Positions 22,085 to 33,581 of a stretch of 64,000 bases of DNA are shown here, in pieces. The translations under genes and the position numbers were made by a program. The notes below the pieces were generated by a model. That model was not told the DNA's origin, did not search any database, and was given only the letters and a program-made list of their open reading frames with translations. The first letter of the stretch is position 1. Every line of letters starts with the position of its first letter. This DNA is from Bettongia penicillata ogilbyi (Eukaryota; Chordata; Mammalia; Diprotodontia; Potoroidae), in contig JAJHZJ010000496.1 of assembly GCA_023548195.1 (NCBI GenBank), forward strand, positions 5,391,001 to 5,455,000, given 5' to 3'.

Positions 22085-23221
22085 ATCTTTGTCCATTTTT
22101 TTCCTTTTTTTTAAATAGAAATTTATTTATTTAACTTTTTTCATTCATGGTCACAAAATTTTGGGTTCCAAATTTTCTCCCCATTTATCCCCTCCCCCCA
22201 CCCCAATACACCAAGCATTCTAATTTTCCCTATCACCAATCTTCCCTCTCTTCTATCATCACTCCCTTCTCTTGTCCCCATCTTCTCTTTTGTCCTTTAG
22301 GGCCAGATGACTTTCTATTCCCCATTAACTGTATTTCTTATTTTCTAGTAGCAACAACAATACTCAACAGTTGTTCCTAAAACTTTGAGTTCCAAATTCT
22401 CCCCATCCCTCCCTCCCCACTTGTTCCCTTCAGGAAGGCAGGCAATTCAATATAGGCCATATCTGTGTAGTTTTGCGAATGACTTCAATAACAGTCGTGT
22501 TGTGTAAGACTAACTGTATTTCCCTCCCTCCTATTCTTCCCCCTATTGTTTTTATTCTGTCTTTTGATCCTGTCCCTCCCCAAGTGTTGACTTCAAATTG
22601 CTCCCTTCTCCCATTGCCCTCCCTTTCATCATCCCCCCAACCCTGCTTATCTCCTTCTCCCCCACTTTCCTGTACTGTAGGATAGGTTTTCATACCAAAA
22701 TGAATGTGGATTTTATTCCTTCCATTTAGTCGAATGTGATGAGGGTAAACTTCATGTTTTTTTCTCAGCTCTCCTCTTTTTCCCTCCACTAAAAAGTCTC
22801 CTGCTTGCCTTTTGACTGAGATATAATTTACCCCATTCCATTTCACCCTCTTTCCTCCCACTACATTTCTCTCTCACCATTTACCTTAATTTCTTTTAAG
22901 ATATGGTCCCATCCTATTCAATTCACTCTGTGCTCTCTGTCTCTGTGTGTGCGTGTATGTGTGTATGTGTGTGTGCGTGCATGCATGTTTATGTGTGTGT
23001 GCGTGTGTGTGTGTACATCTGTGTGTGGTCCCACCAACGACCCAGATACTGAAACGTTTTAAGAGTTACAAATATTGTCTTTCCATGTAGGAATGTAAAT
23101 AGTTCACCTTTGGTAAGTCCCTTATGACTTCTCTTTGCTGTTTACTTTTTCATGCTTCTTCTCATTCTTGTGTTTGAAAGTCAAATTTTCTTTTCAGCTC
23201 TGGTCTTTTCATCAAGAATGC
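22085..23221 (-). other. HAL1-like 3' UTR
   Basis: Plus-strand pyrimidine-rich sequence (CCCTCCCTCCCCACTTG-type words) with GGAAGGCAGGCAATTCAATA, a common motif of marsupial L1/HAL1 3' UTRs, and a GT/GC array at 22936-23026. The 143-codon minus frame and 70-77-codon plus frames here are not genes. Confidence 0.65.
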
Positions 23222-24266
23222 TTAAAAGTCCTCTGTTTCATTGAAAGACCATATTTTCCCCTGAAGTATTATACTGAGTTTTGCTGGGTAGGTGATTCTT
23301 GGTTTGAGTCCTAGTTCCTTTGACTTCTGGAATATCCTATTCCATGCCCTTCGATCCCTCAATGTAGAAGCTGCTAGATCTTGTGTTATCTTGATTGTAT
23401 TTCCCCAATACTGGAATTGTTTCTTTCTAGCTGCTTGCAAGATTTTCTCCTTGACCTGGGAACTCTGGAATTTGGCCACAATGTTCCTAGGAGTTTCTCT
23501 TTTTGGATCTCTTTCAGGTAGTGATCGATGGATTCCTTCAATACTTATTTTGCCCTCTGGTTCTAGAATCTCAGGGCAGTTTTCCTTGATAATTTCATGA
23601 AGGATGATGTCTAGGCTCTTTTTTTGATCATGACTTTCAGGTAGTCCCATAATTTTTTAATTGTCTCTCCTGGATCTATTTTCCAGGTCAGTTGTTTATC
23701 CCATGAGATATTTCACATTCTCTTCCATTTTTTTTATTCTTATGGCTTTGTTTTATGATTTCTTGGTTTCTCAGAAAGTCATTAGACTCCATCTGTTCCA
23801 TCCTAATCTTGAGAGAACTATTTCCTTCAGTGAGCTTTTGAACCTCTTTTTCCATTTGGCTAATTTTGCTTTTGCAAGCATTCTTCTCCTCATTGGCTTT
23901 TTGAACCTCTTTTGCCAATTGAGTGAGCCTATTTTTCAAGGTGTTATTCTCTTCAGCATTTTTTGGGGTCTCCTTTAGCAAGGTGTTGACCTGCTTTTCA
24001 TGCTTTTCTTGCATCTCTCTCATTTCTCTTCCCAGTTTTTCCTCCACCTGTCTAACTTGATTTTCAAAATCCTTTTTGAGCTCTTCCATGACCTGAGCCC
24101 ACTGGGCATCCACCTCGGATGTCTGGGATAGAGAGGCCCCAACCTCCACGTTCTTCCCTTATGGCAAGCATTGTACTTCTCCATCAGAAATGAAAGGAGG
24201 AAGGAACATCTCTTCCCCAAGAAAGTAGCTCTCTATGGTCTTATTCTGCTTCCTTTTTCTGGGCAT
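23222..24266 (-). pseudogene. HAL1/L1 ORF1p pseudogene
   Basis: ORF1p is the RNA-binding chaperone of L1-type elements. The likely start is the ATG at 24266, opening MPRKRKQNKTIESYF. The same frame meets a TAA near 24160, resumes from 24149 through a long coiled coil rich in Glu/Lys heptads (VRQVEEKLGREMREMQEKHE), and stops at 23688. An indel in the A run near 23738 shifts the frame, and two TAA codons lie around 23650-23690. The conserved C-terminal RNA-binding part is open at 23650-23222: GLPESHDQKKSLD, then PRNIVAKFQSSQVKEKILQA and PAKLSIILQGK. With several stops and a frameshift it cannot encode a complete protein. Confidence 0.85.
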
Positions 24267-24958
24267 TTTCCCAGCCAGTTACTTGATTTTTGAGGTTCCT
24301 GTCCACCCCCGCCTAGATCCTCCCAGCTAGTGCTTGGGGTCTGAGATTCAAATGCTGCTTCCCAGCCTCAGAGCTTACTGTGGCAGGTGTGGCTGCTATT
24401 CAATGTGAGCTTAAGTTCTGGCGCTCTGGTGGGGACAGCGCCACCTCCCAGGCTCAGTTCCCTCAGGGGGTTTATGCAGAGACCTTTGGTAATGGAGCTC
24501 CTGTCTGCTTGGGGAGTCCTGGGCCACCCATGTCTCTGCCACTGCTGCTGCCTCTGCTGCTCCCTCTGCAGCTGCCTCCCAAGGGAGCCTGAGTCATGGA
24601 GACACCCCACTTCCCTCTCGGCCAGCCCAGAAGTCTCTCTCACTGACCTGGAGTGCCTGTGGGTGGAGGGACCTTTCCGGCCGCCGGAGATTCTGTCTCT
24701 GAAGCCTGCTCGGATCTGCTCCTCTGGGGCCGGGTGGCCAAGGCAGCGCAGGGTGGGGCTCCGCTGTCTGGAGGGTGACGGACCCCTGTGGATGACTTTC
24801 CAGGGCTCTCTGGAACGGAAATCTCTTCCACTGCGATGGTGCCCGGCTTGCAGTACTCCAGAATTTGTGGGGAGTTCTTTTTTCAGGAAATTTATGGGCT
24901 GTGGATTCAGAGCTAGCATACATGAGTCTTTCTACTCCTCCATCTTGGCTCCTCCCCC
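24267..24958 (-). promoter_or_regulatory. HAL1-like 5' UTR / internal promoter
   Basis: A GC-rich island in AT-rich surroundings, with some surviving CpG (for example CCGGCCGCCGG near 24680). CCAAGATGG at 24940-24948 (minus strand) lies a few bases from the 5' end, where L1 5' UTRs carry a YY1 site. Long open frames on both strands (183 codons minus, 208 codons plus) reflect low stop density from GC content; no domain is recognisable. Promoter function is inferred from family knowledge. Confidence 0.65.
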
Positions 24959-25295
24959 CATTTTTTTTCAATGTTGGCTACCATGTCATACAATTGACTC
25001 ATATTTAACATGAGACTCATAAAACGCAGGAACTTTCTCACAAGAACTATTGTGCAGACATGCTTCTACCATATAATACTTGTTGAGTTAAAAAAATATA
25101 TCTAAATGAGGATATTGCTAGTTATTCCATTAAATTTTATGTCATTTGATTTTACTTACTGTTCTAGCCCAGGGCTTCTACATCTTCTTATATCACAAAC
25201 TCCTTTGGCAACCAGGAATACAAAGGAAACTAATTACATTCAAAAACAGTTATAAAAATAATTTTAAAAGAGTTTATTGAATCCCATTTTAGCAA
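24959..25295. other. No recognised feature
   Basis: AT-rich flank of the HAL1-like element. Confidence 0.45.
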
Positions 25296-25296
25296 C

Positions 25297-25860
25297 CTTT
25301 GTCTAGGCTGCCAAGAATTTCCTGAATCTGGACTCTATCATTCAAACATTGACTATGTTTCCTACTTTTAAGTGATCTGCACATTTTACAAGGATGTCCT
25401 TGATATATTCATTTAAGTCATTGATAAAAATATTGGCTAGCATGAGGCCAAAGGTCACACAACTAGATGCCTCGCTCCCAGTCACATCAACCTTTAAATG
25501 ACCACTGCTGAGGTCCATTATTCAAACCATTCTGAATCTATCTATGCTAGTTTCCAGTCTACATTACTCTCTGTCTCTTATTCATAAGGTGTGATTCCTC
25601 TGACCTACTTGCCATGAATTGACTACCTGCCTCCAAGGTTGACATGATTTGTCCTCCCACAACCATTTCATACTTTTGGATCAGAATCAAGTCAAGATTC
25701 TTGGTTGCCTTCAATAGACCTTCTACCTTTTGAACAAAAAATAAAATCATTTAATCAAACCATTAATTGCTCAGTACTCCCTTGGCAAAAGGAGAGATCC
25801 ACCAGATATCCAGATACAGTAGTTGAAAGTTGCCTTTATGATAGTACCATGTTTTTATGT
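25297..25860 (-). repeat. CR1/L3-clade LINE, ORF2 fragment
   Basis: Antisense text reads like the coding region of a CR1/L3 LINE. On the minus strand near 25827-25796 the frame gives GNFQLLYLDIW, a decayed form of the endonuclease motif G-D-F-N-x-P-D-I-x-W. 25400-25560 (ATTGGCTAGCATGAGGCCAA; TTCAAACCATTCTGAATCTA) resembles other CR1/L3 regions. All frames are broken. Confidence 0.5.
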
Positions 25861-26029
25861 CAGTTTTTTTTTTAATTTTACCTATTTCTTGAATTTTCAT
25901 CTAATTCCACTTTCTCTTCAAGTGTTTCAGAAGATATTATGCTGACAGCTGACAATGTCACACTGATCTCTTTTCATCAATCTATACCCAAATGCTATTT
26001 ACGTTTTTCCCCTGAATTTCTTAAGATAA

Positions 26030-26031
<2 letters not shown>

Positions 26032-26094
<63 letters not shown>
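26032..26094. repeat. (TA)n(CA)n microsatellite
   Basis: About 24 TA units followed by 7 CA units, nearly uninterrupted. Confidence 0.99.
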
Positions 26095-26096
<2 letters not shown>

Positions 26097-26410
26097 CATG
26101 CATTTGGGAGGGGGGTTGTATATTTAATTTTTTTTTGTTATTTGATGATTAGGAAGGATAATCAAAAGTGATTTTTCTATTTTCATTCTACATACAGTTC
26201 TTAAAAGTTTATACTAAGGGAGAAAGAGCTTGTGTACAGCACATTTGGACTCAATATAAGAACTGTCCAAAGGTGGAATGGGGTACTTTAGGAGGAAGAG
26301 AGTTGTTTATCAAAGAACAATGTTGTAGAAGGTATTCGTGTCTTGGGATAATTAGTTTTACCACTACAAGTACAACTGCAAATACTGGCATTTCTGTAGT
26401 GTTTGAACAT
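26095..26410. other. No recognised feature
   Basis: Unique-looking sequence. Confidence 0.45.
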
Positions 26411-26411
26411 T

Positions 26412-26648
26412 TGCAGGCACCATAGTGGATAGAACACTGGGATGGAATCAGGAAAACTCATCATGAGAATTCATAAGACATCCTCAGACTCTTACTAGTT
26501 GTGTCACTTAACCATGTTTGCCTCAGTTTCCTCAGCTGTAAAATGAGCTGGTGAAGGCAATGGTAAACCATTCCATTGTCTTTACCAAGAAAACCCCAAA
26601 TGGGGTTATGAAGTGTTGTACAACTAAAATGACCCAATGACAGCAGCA
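26412..26648 (+). repeat. MIR/CORE-type SINE
   Basis: GCACCATAGTGGATAGAACA, TGCCTCAGTTTCCTCAGCTG, ACCAAGAAAACCCCAAATGG. Confidence 0.85.
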
Positions 26649-26649
26649 A

Positions 26650-26830
26650 AACATTTTACAAATATCAAATTGTTCAATGCTCAAAGAAACTCTAGAAAGT
26701 AAGTACTATTATTATCTGTATTTTATAGATGTCAAAACTTTTGACTTGCTAGGGTAATACAGCTAGGAAGTGTTTCAGGTGAGACGTAACTGAGGAAAGT
26801 ACAGAACTTTATCTACATCTAGCTGCTGTT
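26650..26830 (-). repeat. MIR SINE
   Basis: AGTAAGTACTATTATTATCT, TTTATAGATGTCAAAACTTT, ACAGCTAGGAAGTGTTTCAG. Confidence 0.7.
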
Positions 26831-27478
26831 CCATTTACATGAGATTGTCCCTGAGACCCCTCCCAGCTCACATATTCCATCAAATAAATGTGTACTTTTT
26901 TCTGATGAAATCATGTTTATCTCTGCCCCTAGTTCAGAATTTTTAGCTCTTCAATAAATTATATTAGTCTAAGCTCATCTTTTATCCAGAAGAGTGAAGT
27001 TTTTCTCCCTCATATGAAAAGCAAAGTGCTCTGTGCATAATTTAATGACTTGAGATGGTTTTAGTTGAGAGAAAAACTTGTAGCAGTTGCAAGAAAATCA
27101 GTGATCTCCTTGTCATCCAGGAGTTTGCAAATGGAGCACCATATGGTCTATGTCATTTATTTTGCATGTCTGCATCCTCCCTCTCTCCTTTGCAAACAAT
27201 CAGGCATGTCATGTGTTCACCTCAAAGGAATGGAAGGTATGCCAGGCTGGCCCCTGTCAAATTGGATGCCAGACCTCCCACTGAGAGTTTTAATTGGCCC
27301 TCCCTTCCATGCCTGGATGGATATGACCTGACTTTAGATCCCGCTATTATCACCCAATCATTCCTAGCTGATCTCTGTCATTCTGTCATATACAAAGAGA
27401 ATAAACTAACCGGAACAATAAAAATAATAACCTCATTAAAAAAACATGAGAATGAGAGGATGATCATCGCAACAGCAA
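26831..27478. other. Unique sequence with overlapping open frames
   Basis: No repeat was recognised. A 168-codon plus-strand frame (27055-27561, G at -3 and G at +4 of its ATG) overlaps an 88-codon frame in another register. The longer one ends inside a MIR. No domain, signal peptide or splice context was seen. The low stop density is more likely chance or conserved non-coding DNA than a gene. Confidence 0.3.
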
Positions 27479-27660
27479 CAATTGATAGTTATGCAGTATT
27501 TCAAGGTTTGTCGAGTGACTTGCATATATCATCTCATTTTACCCTCACAACGATCCTGTGAGGGTGGGTGTTATTATCATCCCCATTTAACAAATGAAAA
27601 AAAACTGAAATTGAGGTTAAATGACTTTCCCAGGGTCACTCATATAATAAATAAATGAAT
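27479..27660 (-). repeat. MIR SINE
   Basis: CTCATTTTACCCTCACAACG, GGTGTTATTATCATCCCCAT, AATGACTTTCCCAGGGTCAC. Confidence 0.85.
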
Positions 27661-28185
27661 CTTTTGAATGAAACAACACATCCACACCACTATGCAAGTG
27701 GTGTAGAAATTGCTGTTATTATTACTTATGGCTAATTGTTATTAGCCATTGCTAATTTTATTCCTGACTCCAAGTCTATACCTGAATCTACTACCTCATG
27801 CAGCCTTTTAATGTTTCACATATGTTTTCTAGACACAGCGGAAAGCATTTCATTAAACGTCTTTCCAATAGAGTCTTTTAACTTCATTCCCAAACTGACC
27901 TCCCATGCTTATCTAGAGAGAACTGAAACTCTAACCCAGCATCACCTCTGCGTGCCTTTTCTAAATAACGGATGTTACACCTGGAAAACTCAGCCCCTAC
28001 AGGGAGATTTATACTTTCTTGCTATCTATTGAAAATGTAAATTGCACATGGCTCTGGGGTGGGGGGAAGAGAACGATTATTAAAATTATTATTATTTATT
28101 ATTTGTTGGACCCCAACAGGGCTGCACCAGGTGACTCTGGTAAAAACACTCAAGTTCTAGGAGGGACAGTTATTTTCACATTTCC
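27661..28185. other. No recognised feature
   Basis: Unique-looking sequence. The 98-codon frame (27736-28032) has no recognisable domain. Confidence 0.45.
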
Positions 28186-28445
28186 TAAGTGACATCGATT
28201 TGTATGGCTAACATTTTCATAATAAAAAGCAAAATGCAAATCTGCAGCCTGCTGTGAAGGGAGGTCTATGCGTTGAATGAACACTGCAGGGACGACCTCA
28301 TAAATATTCATTAAGCAGTGCTTCATTGAAAATGAAATTTAAGTGCTTAAGGTAATGGCATACAAGTAGGTGAAATGCTATTCCATATCAGCTAAGGAAA
28401 CTGCATGGAATGAGATAAACTAAGTAAGTGGGATAGAGTTTATAG
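28186..28445. other. Candidate conserved non-coding block
   Basis: Non-repetitive, no long open frame, with homeodomain-like words (TAATGG, ATTAAG, CATAAATATTCATTAAGCAG). The texture resembles vertebrate conserved enhancers, but conservation cannot be judged from one sequence. Confidence 0.25.
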
Positions 28446-28589
28446 TCTGCCTTTTCCTTTTTAGCCTCAATTACTTGTCAGAAAAAAACAGAGGATTAAT
28501 TCACTTATTCTTTATCCAAGGGCTTCTGTGGACCAAGTAAATATGAGGAGATTCAATGGGATTTGAATCTGAAAGAGCTGGGAAGGACC

Positions 28590-28850
28590 CTAACCCAACT
28601 TCCTCATTTTACAGATGAGGAAACTGAGGCCAGGAGATTATAGGATTGAGGAAGTGGAGCCTAAAGGGATCTCCCAGTCAATCTGGTCTAATCTTATTTT
28701 GCAGATAAGAAAACTGAGATCTAGGGAGGTTAAGTGATTTACCCAAGATCACATAGATGGAAGGAGTGACCTGCCCCAAGTTACACAAGTAATTGTTATT
28801 GATTGGATATGAACTCACATCTTCTGACACTAGCTTTGTGTACCTGGGTG
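28590..28850 (-). repeat. MIR SINEs, two partial copies
   Basis: TTTTACAGATGAGGAAACTG at 28608 and TTTTGCAGATAAGAAAACTG at 28696, each followed by a version of the reverse MIR core (GTTAAGTGATTTACCCAAGA). Confidence 0.75.
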
Positions 28851-28944
28851 AGTTGCTTAACCCTGTTTCACTCAGTTTTCTCATCTGTCAAATGTGGTGA
28901 AGAAGGTAATAGCTTCATCACACTGCCAGTTTTATATTTAATTT

Positions 28945-29640
28945 GCAATGTATGTATATATAATTTATCTATATGTATGCATACATATATACATAATATT
29001 TATATATGTTAATCAGATTCATTTAAAAGAGCATCTTTAGAGAAACTTCCATTGTAATTCAGTGGGAAATTATATCACTTTACTTGATTTAAAATACAAG
29101 TTCAGCAATCTAAGCTATTAGATTTTTAAGGTGTATTTCTCCTCCCTCCCCCAAAAGTCTTCGAAATCATAGAAAGCTTCCTTTTCTCTCTCTTAAGTCA
29201 ATATCCTCAGTCTTGTGCACAAAACAATATCAAATGGAAATTGTGGTTCCCCAGTTCTGACTTCATCATTTACCAGGAGGAAATTGGTGCTCTTGCATTC
29301 ATTGTACCTGTTTGTTTCACCAGTGATCATTCCATTTACTATGTATCGCCATCATCATACTCAGTAATATGTGCTAGTTGAAACTTTTCTGGAGTACAGG
29401 AAAAATCATGATGAGACTAAAAGAAACCAAGTAGTGATAATTGAAAAAGCAGGAAGTGAACCCAAAGCAAATATTAGAAATTATAGTTGCATGATAGTGG
29501 AAAAGGAAAGACATGGTTTTGCCAGTTTCTATACGGTCTTGTACCAATAATATCCCCCATTCTCTCATCCTGTTTCTTTACCAGCTCTCAATCTATGATC
29601 CTGCATATCAGATCTACCCAGTTGTTTAAACACTGTTTGT
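28945..29640. other. TA-rich simple sequence then no recognised feature
   Basis: 28948-29008 is a TATA/CATA stretch. 29010-29640 shows no repeat or gene. Confidence 0.5.
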
Positions 29641-29752
29641 CCCACTAGAAATTCGAGCTTCAGGAGAGCAGATGTGTTTCTGCCTTTTGTAGTTTTCCTA
29701 GCCCAGTGTGTGGCATATAGTAACTATTTAATAAATGCTTATTGACTTGACG
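29640..29752 (+). repeat. L2 3' end
   Basis: CCCACTAGAAATTCGAGCTT, TCCTAGCCCAGTGTGTGGCA, TATTTAATAAATGCTTATTG. Confidence 0.8.
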
Positions 29753-31465
29753 TGATTGTCATCTAACAACCTAAATTAAGATTCCAGTTCTGCCACTTAC
29801 ATAGATTGTTGCCTTTCTGAAGTATGACTTTGGACAAATCTTTTCATTACACTGGTTTTCATATTTTTCATGACTAAAATGGATCTTAGACTCAGTGGTC
29901 TCTCTAACCTTGGCCTAGAGTAGGAGGTTAATAAATGTTTATTAGCTAACTAACTGCCTGATCTTACAGCTCTATAATCTTTATTCTCGAGAATTTTTAT
30001 TTCTTTTTGTGAGCTATCTTATTGGAAGGGAAGGTGCTCAAGACAGAAACTGGTTTGTTATTTTTTGGGGTTATTTTCTTTTTATATTTAGGCTATAGGT
30101 TCTATGGGTAGAATATGGCCAAAGGGCAATCAGGGAGCAGAGCAAGATCTAAGCTAAGAAATCATCCACAGTGGTGGTAAAAAGTAGTGGCAGGCTTTGG
30201 AAACAGATTATTTGTGACAGCTGAGACAAAATGGGCTAAACTACTCAGTCTTTGGCTGGGAGTAAATTGACTCATACTTTACCCATCCCCCACGAATAGA
30301 CTGAAGACAGGAAGAAGATCCCATGCTGGGATTCCTTCTTTTAAGGAAAATCAGATCTTTTGGGTAATTAACTAAGTACTCATTTCATTCATTGAGCACA
30401 TATTTCAGTACCTACTGGAAACTTGGCAATACACTATGCAGCAAAAAGATTAGTTCTTATTGTAATCGCAGATGCTCTTAATTGTTTTAATTGGAGTATT
30501 GATTGGATCACCCATTTAGAATAACTTTCAGGTAAGTACTTCTGCTTCAATGACCAGATCCATCCAGCCATCCATATTACTGTGAATATTGTCAACACAT
30601 TTTAGCACTTGGTATTTTCTCTTTCAGAAGTTTGTGGTAAGAGAAGAAAAATTGATTAAAAATAATAAATGTAGAGGCTAGGTTGTGATATCACAGGTTT
30701 TTTTTGTTGTTGTTCTTGTTGTTTGCTTGGTTTTTGTCAAATTAAGTTCCAAATCCCATTAGTCACTGATGACCATTTTGTATTCTGGAGCAACCAATAA
30801 ATGCTAATCATATTTACATTTGATTTTTCAAAACTCAGAGGTGTAGTTTTCACTGAGCACCTTTTTCTCTTATTTTATTTTTTTGGACAGAGAGGGGGAA
30901 TCGCGGTCCTTTCATTCAATGTCATGTTAGTAGCTGAAATATGTAGCAGTGTTTAGTGCAGTAGGCTTTTGGAGAATGATCAAGGAAGTGGGAATCAGGT
31001 ATATTGCACAAGATGAGCTTGGAATACAGACTGAAAATGGATGGCTTACTTTGCGTGCTATATCCCTCTGCTAGACTAGGAGCTCTCTGAAGCCAGGGGC
31101 TAAAGTTTTTCTTTGTCCTTCCTCTAGGATATAGGAAGCAATTGCATGTTGAAAAACAATTTTCAACAATACTTAAAATAATTTACTACCAGAAGGAGAA
31201 ATAGGAGATATTTTTCTCCCTGGTGAAATGATTTACCCAGAGCAGGGATACATTCCCTCAAATAATTAATATTTCAAGATGACATCTGTTGTCACATATT
31301 GCTATCCTATTTCAATGTACTTGCCAGAGAGGAAGAGTAATATGAAAAGTCAAGATTTGTTTTTAAAATTATGAACACATATTCCTCATTATTTCATGTG
31401 GAAAGAGCTTCATAAAACCCCCGAAGTCCTACTTTTCTTTGAAGTGACCATCTTAACTCCTAAGC
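29753..31465. other. Mostly unrecognised sequence
   Basis: A short L2/MIR-like end lies near 29905-29955 (GTTAATAAATGTTTATTAGC) and another near 31068-31110 (GACTAGGAGCTCTCTGAAGC). The rest appears unique, with no gene seen. Confidence 0.4.
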
Positions 31466-31469
31466 TTTT

Positions 31470-31610
31470 GTAGAAGCATTTTGCTCTTCCTAGAGGGAAC
31501 TCCCCCATCCACACTCTACCTCTTCCAATACCTTGTATCCTCCAAGTGGTAGCTTTTCTGAGGGAAACCTTTCCTCATGAGTTCTATCTCACTTCTCAGA
31601 TCAGTGTGTT
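31470..31610 (+). repeat. L2 fragment
   Basis: Pyrimidine-rich block with CTTTTCTGAGGGAAACCTTT and CCTCATGAGTTCTATCTCAC, as in L2 3' regions. Confidence 0.45.
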
Positions 31611-31625
31611 TATAGTTAACCTTGC

Positions 31626-32015
31626 ACTAGTATATATACATATATATGTACATACATATATGTACATATATATGTATATATGTGTATACACACACATATA
31701 TAGTATATACTAGTATATATGTATATAAATGTATAGGAATAGCTCTCCCAATAGAATATGAGCTTAAAGGCAAGAGTTGGTCTCAATTTTTCCCAGGGCA
31801 TAGAATAATTAATAGCACCTACCTCAGAGTTTTGTGAGGATAAAATCACATATGCATCCAACTCCATATCTCCATCTATATCAGTATTCATATCTATATT
31901 TATATATCCATATCTGTATCTATATCATCTATTTCTAACTCTCTATGTATATATATAGAGTGAGAGATTATATAAAATGATATGTGTATGCATATTTATA
32001 TATACATATATCCTC
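31626..32015. repeat. TA/CA and TATC simple-sequence cluster
   Basis: TATATACATATATATGTACA-type array at 31629-31735, and ATCTATA/TCCATATC units with TATATATA at 31862-32010. 31736-31860 between them shows a tail-like ATAATTAATAGCACCTACCT stretch. Confidence 0.85.
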
Positions 32016-32094
32016 TATGTATCTTTGGGATCTTTAAAGTGATATATAAATGTGAGCTATAGTTCATTATTATTTGAATTATCATCATCATCAT

Positions 32095-32342
32095 TTAATA
32101 TTTCTATTGCATGTTAACGTTTAGAATACTCTTTACATATGTGTCTAGTTTGGTTCTCCTAATAAGCCTGTGATGTAGGTGCTATCCTTATCCTCATTTT
32201 AGAGATGAAGAGCACAAGTCTAAGAAGGATCAAGTGATTCCCTGAGAATCATACAGCTAGTAAATTTGTGAGATGTGATTTGAACTGAGGTCTTCCCACT
32301 TCCAAGCCCAGCTCTCTATGCACTGCGCCCTCTCACCTGCCT
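32095..32342 (-). repeat. MIR SINE, nearly complete
   Basis: CTAATAAGCCTGTGATGTAG, CCTCATTTTAGAGATGAAGA, ATCATACAGCTAGTAAATTT, GATTTGAACTGAGGTCTTCC, TATGCACTGCGCCCTC. Confidence 0.85.
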
Positions 32343-32663
32343 TTATCCTAATATTCCCTGAGATTCAGTGCAAGCTTAAAAAGTTGTTGGATTAGATTGT
32401 TCCAGGGATAATGACATTAAAGTTAGTAGTAATATTCATAATAATGATGATGATATTTGCTGTTATTATGTCAAATAAGAGCTCCATTAATGCTGTATTT
32501 AAATCATAGTATAGATTTTGTGAAATTAAACCATAATCATCCTGGGTAACTTCCTTTTCCTTGTTGGAATATTTAGTCTTTAATAGCTGCTAAACTTTGT
32601 GAAACAGAAAACCTTTATGCCTTTTCCTATTTCACTTAAACCTGCCTCCCTGCTCCTCCCTCC
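32343..32663. other. No recognised feature
   Basis: Unique AT-rich sequence. Confidence 0.45.

Positions 32664-32701
<38 letters not shown>
32664..32701. repeat. (AC)18 microsatellite
   Basis: Pure AC run at the 3' edge of the minus-strand L1 fragment. Confidence 0.99.
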
Positions 32702-32702
<1 letters not shown>

Positions 32703-32711
32703 CTCACAAAT

Positions 32712-33529
32712 GTTTTTTTTTAAAATTCAGATTGACCAAAGGTTTATCAATTTTATTGTTTTTTTTCTTTTTCACAAAACCAGTTTGTAGCTGTATTTCT
32801 TAGTTCAGTAGCTTTCTTAATTTCAGTTTTATAAATCTCTTCTTTGTTTTTCAGTATTTCTAATTTGATATTTAATTGGGGATTTTCATTTCATTCATTT
32901 TCTGTGTTTTTTCAGTTGCATATTCAATTCATTTATCTCCTCTTTCTCTATTTTGTTCAGTAAGCATTCAGAGACATAAAACATCGCCTAAGAACCGCCT
33001 CTGCTGCATCTCATAAGTTTTGGTAGGTTGTCTCATTATTGCCTTTCTCTTGAATTAAGTTATTGATTGTTTCTATGATTTGTCGTTTGACCCACTTATC
33101 TGTTAGGATTAGATTGCTTAATTTCAAATTAATTTTTTGTCTATCTTTCCATGGTTCTTTATTACATATAATTTTTATTGCATCATAATCTGAGAAGAAT
33201 CCCTTGACTATTTCTACCTTTCTCTACTGGACTGCGAAGATTTTATGCCCTAGTACAAGGTCAATTCTTGTGTATGTGCCATGTGTCCCTAAGAAAAGAA
33301 AGATATATTCCTTTCTATTCCCATTAAGTTTTCGCCAGAGGTCTATCATATATATCTTTTCCAGAATTCTATTCATCTCCTTGACTTCTTTCTTGTTTAT
33401 TTTGAGGTTAATGTTATCAAGTTCAGAGAGGGGGAGGTTGAGGGTCCCCCACTAGGGTAGTTTTGCTGTCTTTTTCTTCCTGGAATTCCGTTAACTCCTC
33501 CTCTAAGAATTTTGATGGTATATCACTTG

Positions 33530-33581
<52 letters not shown>

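Larger units (their letters stand above)
22085..24958 (-). mobile_element. HAL1-like (half-L1) retrotransposon, near full length
   Basis: On the minus strand this reads: a 5' UTR starting at about 24958 (GGAGGAGCCAAGATGGAGG), an ORF1 relic (24266-23222), then a 3' UTR of about 1.1 kb ending in an A-rich tail (T-rich on the plus strand near 22100-22140). No ORF2 endonuclease or reverse-transcriptase sequence follows ORF1. That is the defining layout of half-L1 elements, which depend on L1 enzymes. Flanks share CCATTTTTTTC (about 22094 and 24958), a possible but low-complexity target duplication. An ordinary L1 that lost ORF2 by deletion is the alternative. Confidence 0.75.

Noticed and set aside
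22430..22861. 143-codon minus-strand frame
   Set aside because: Lies in the HAL1-like 3' UTR, where purine-rich sequence is poor in stops; no domain recognised.
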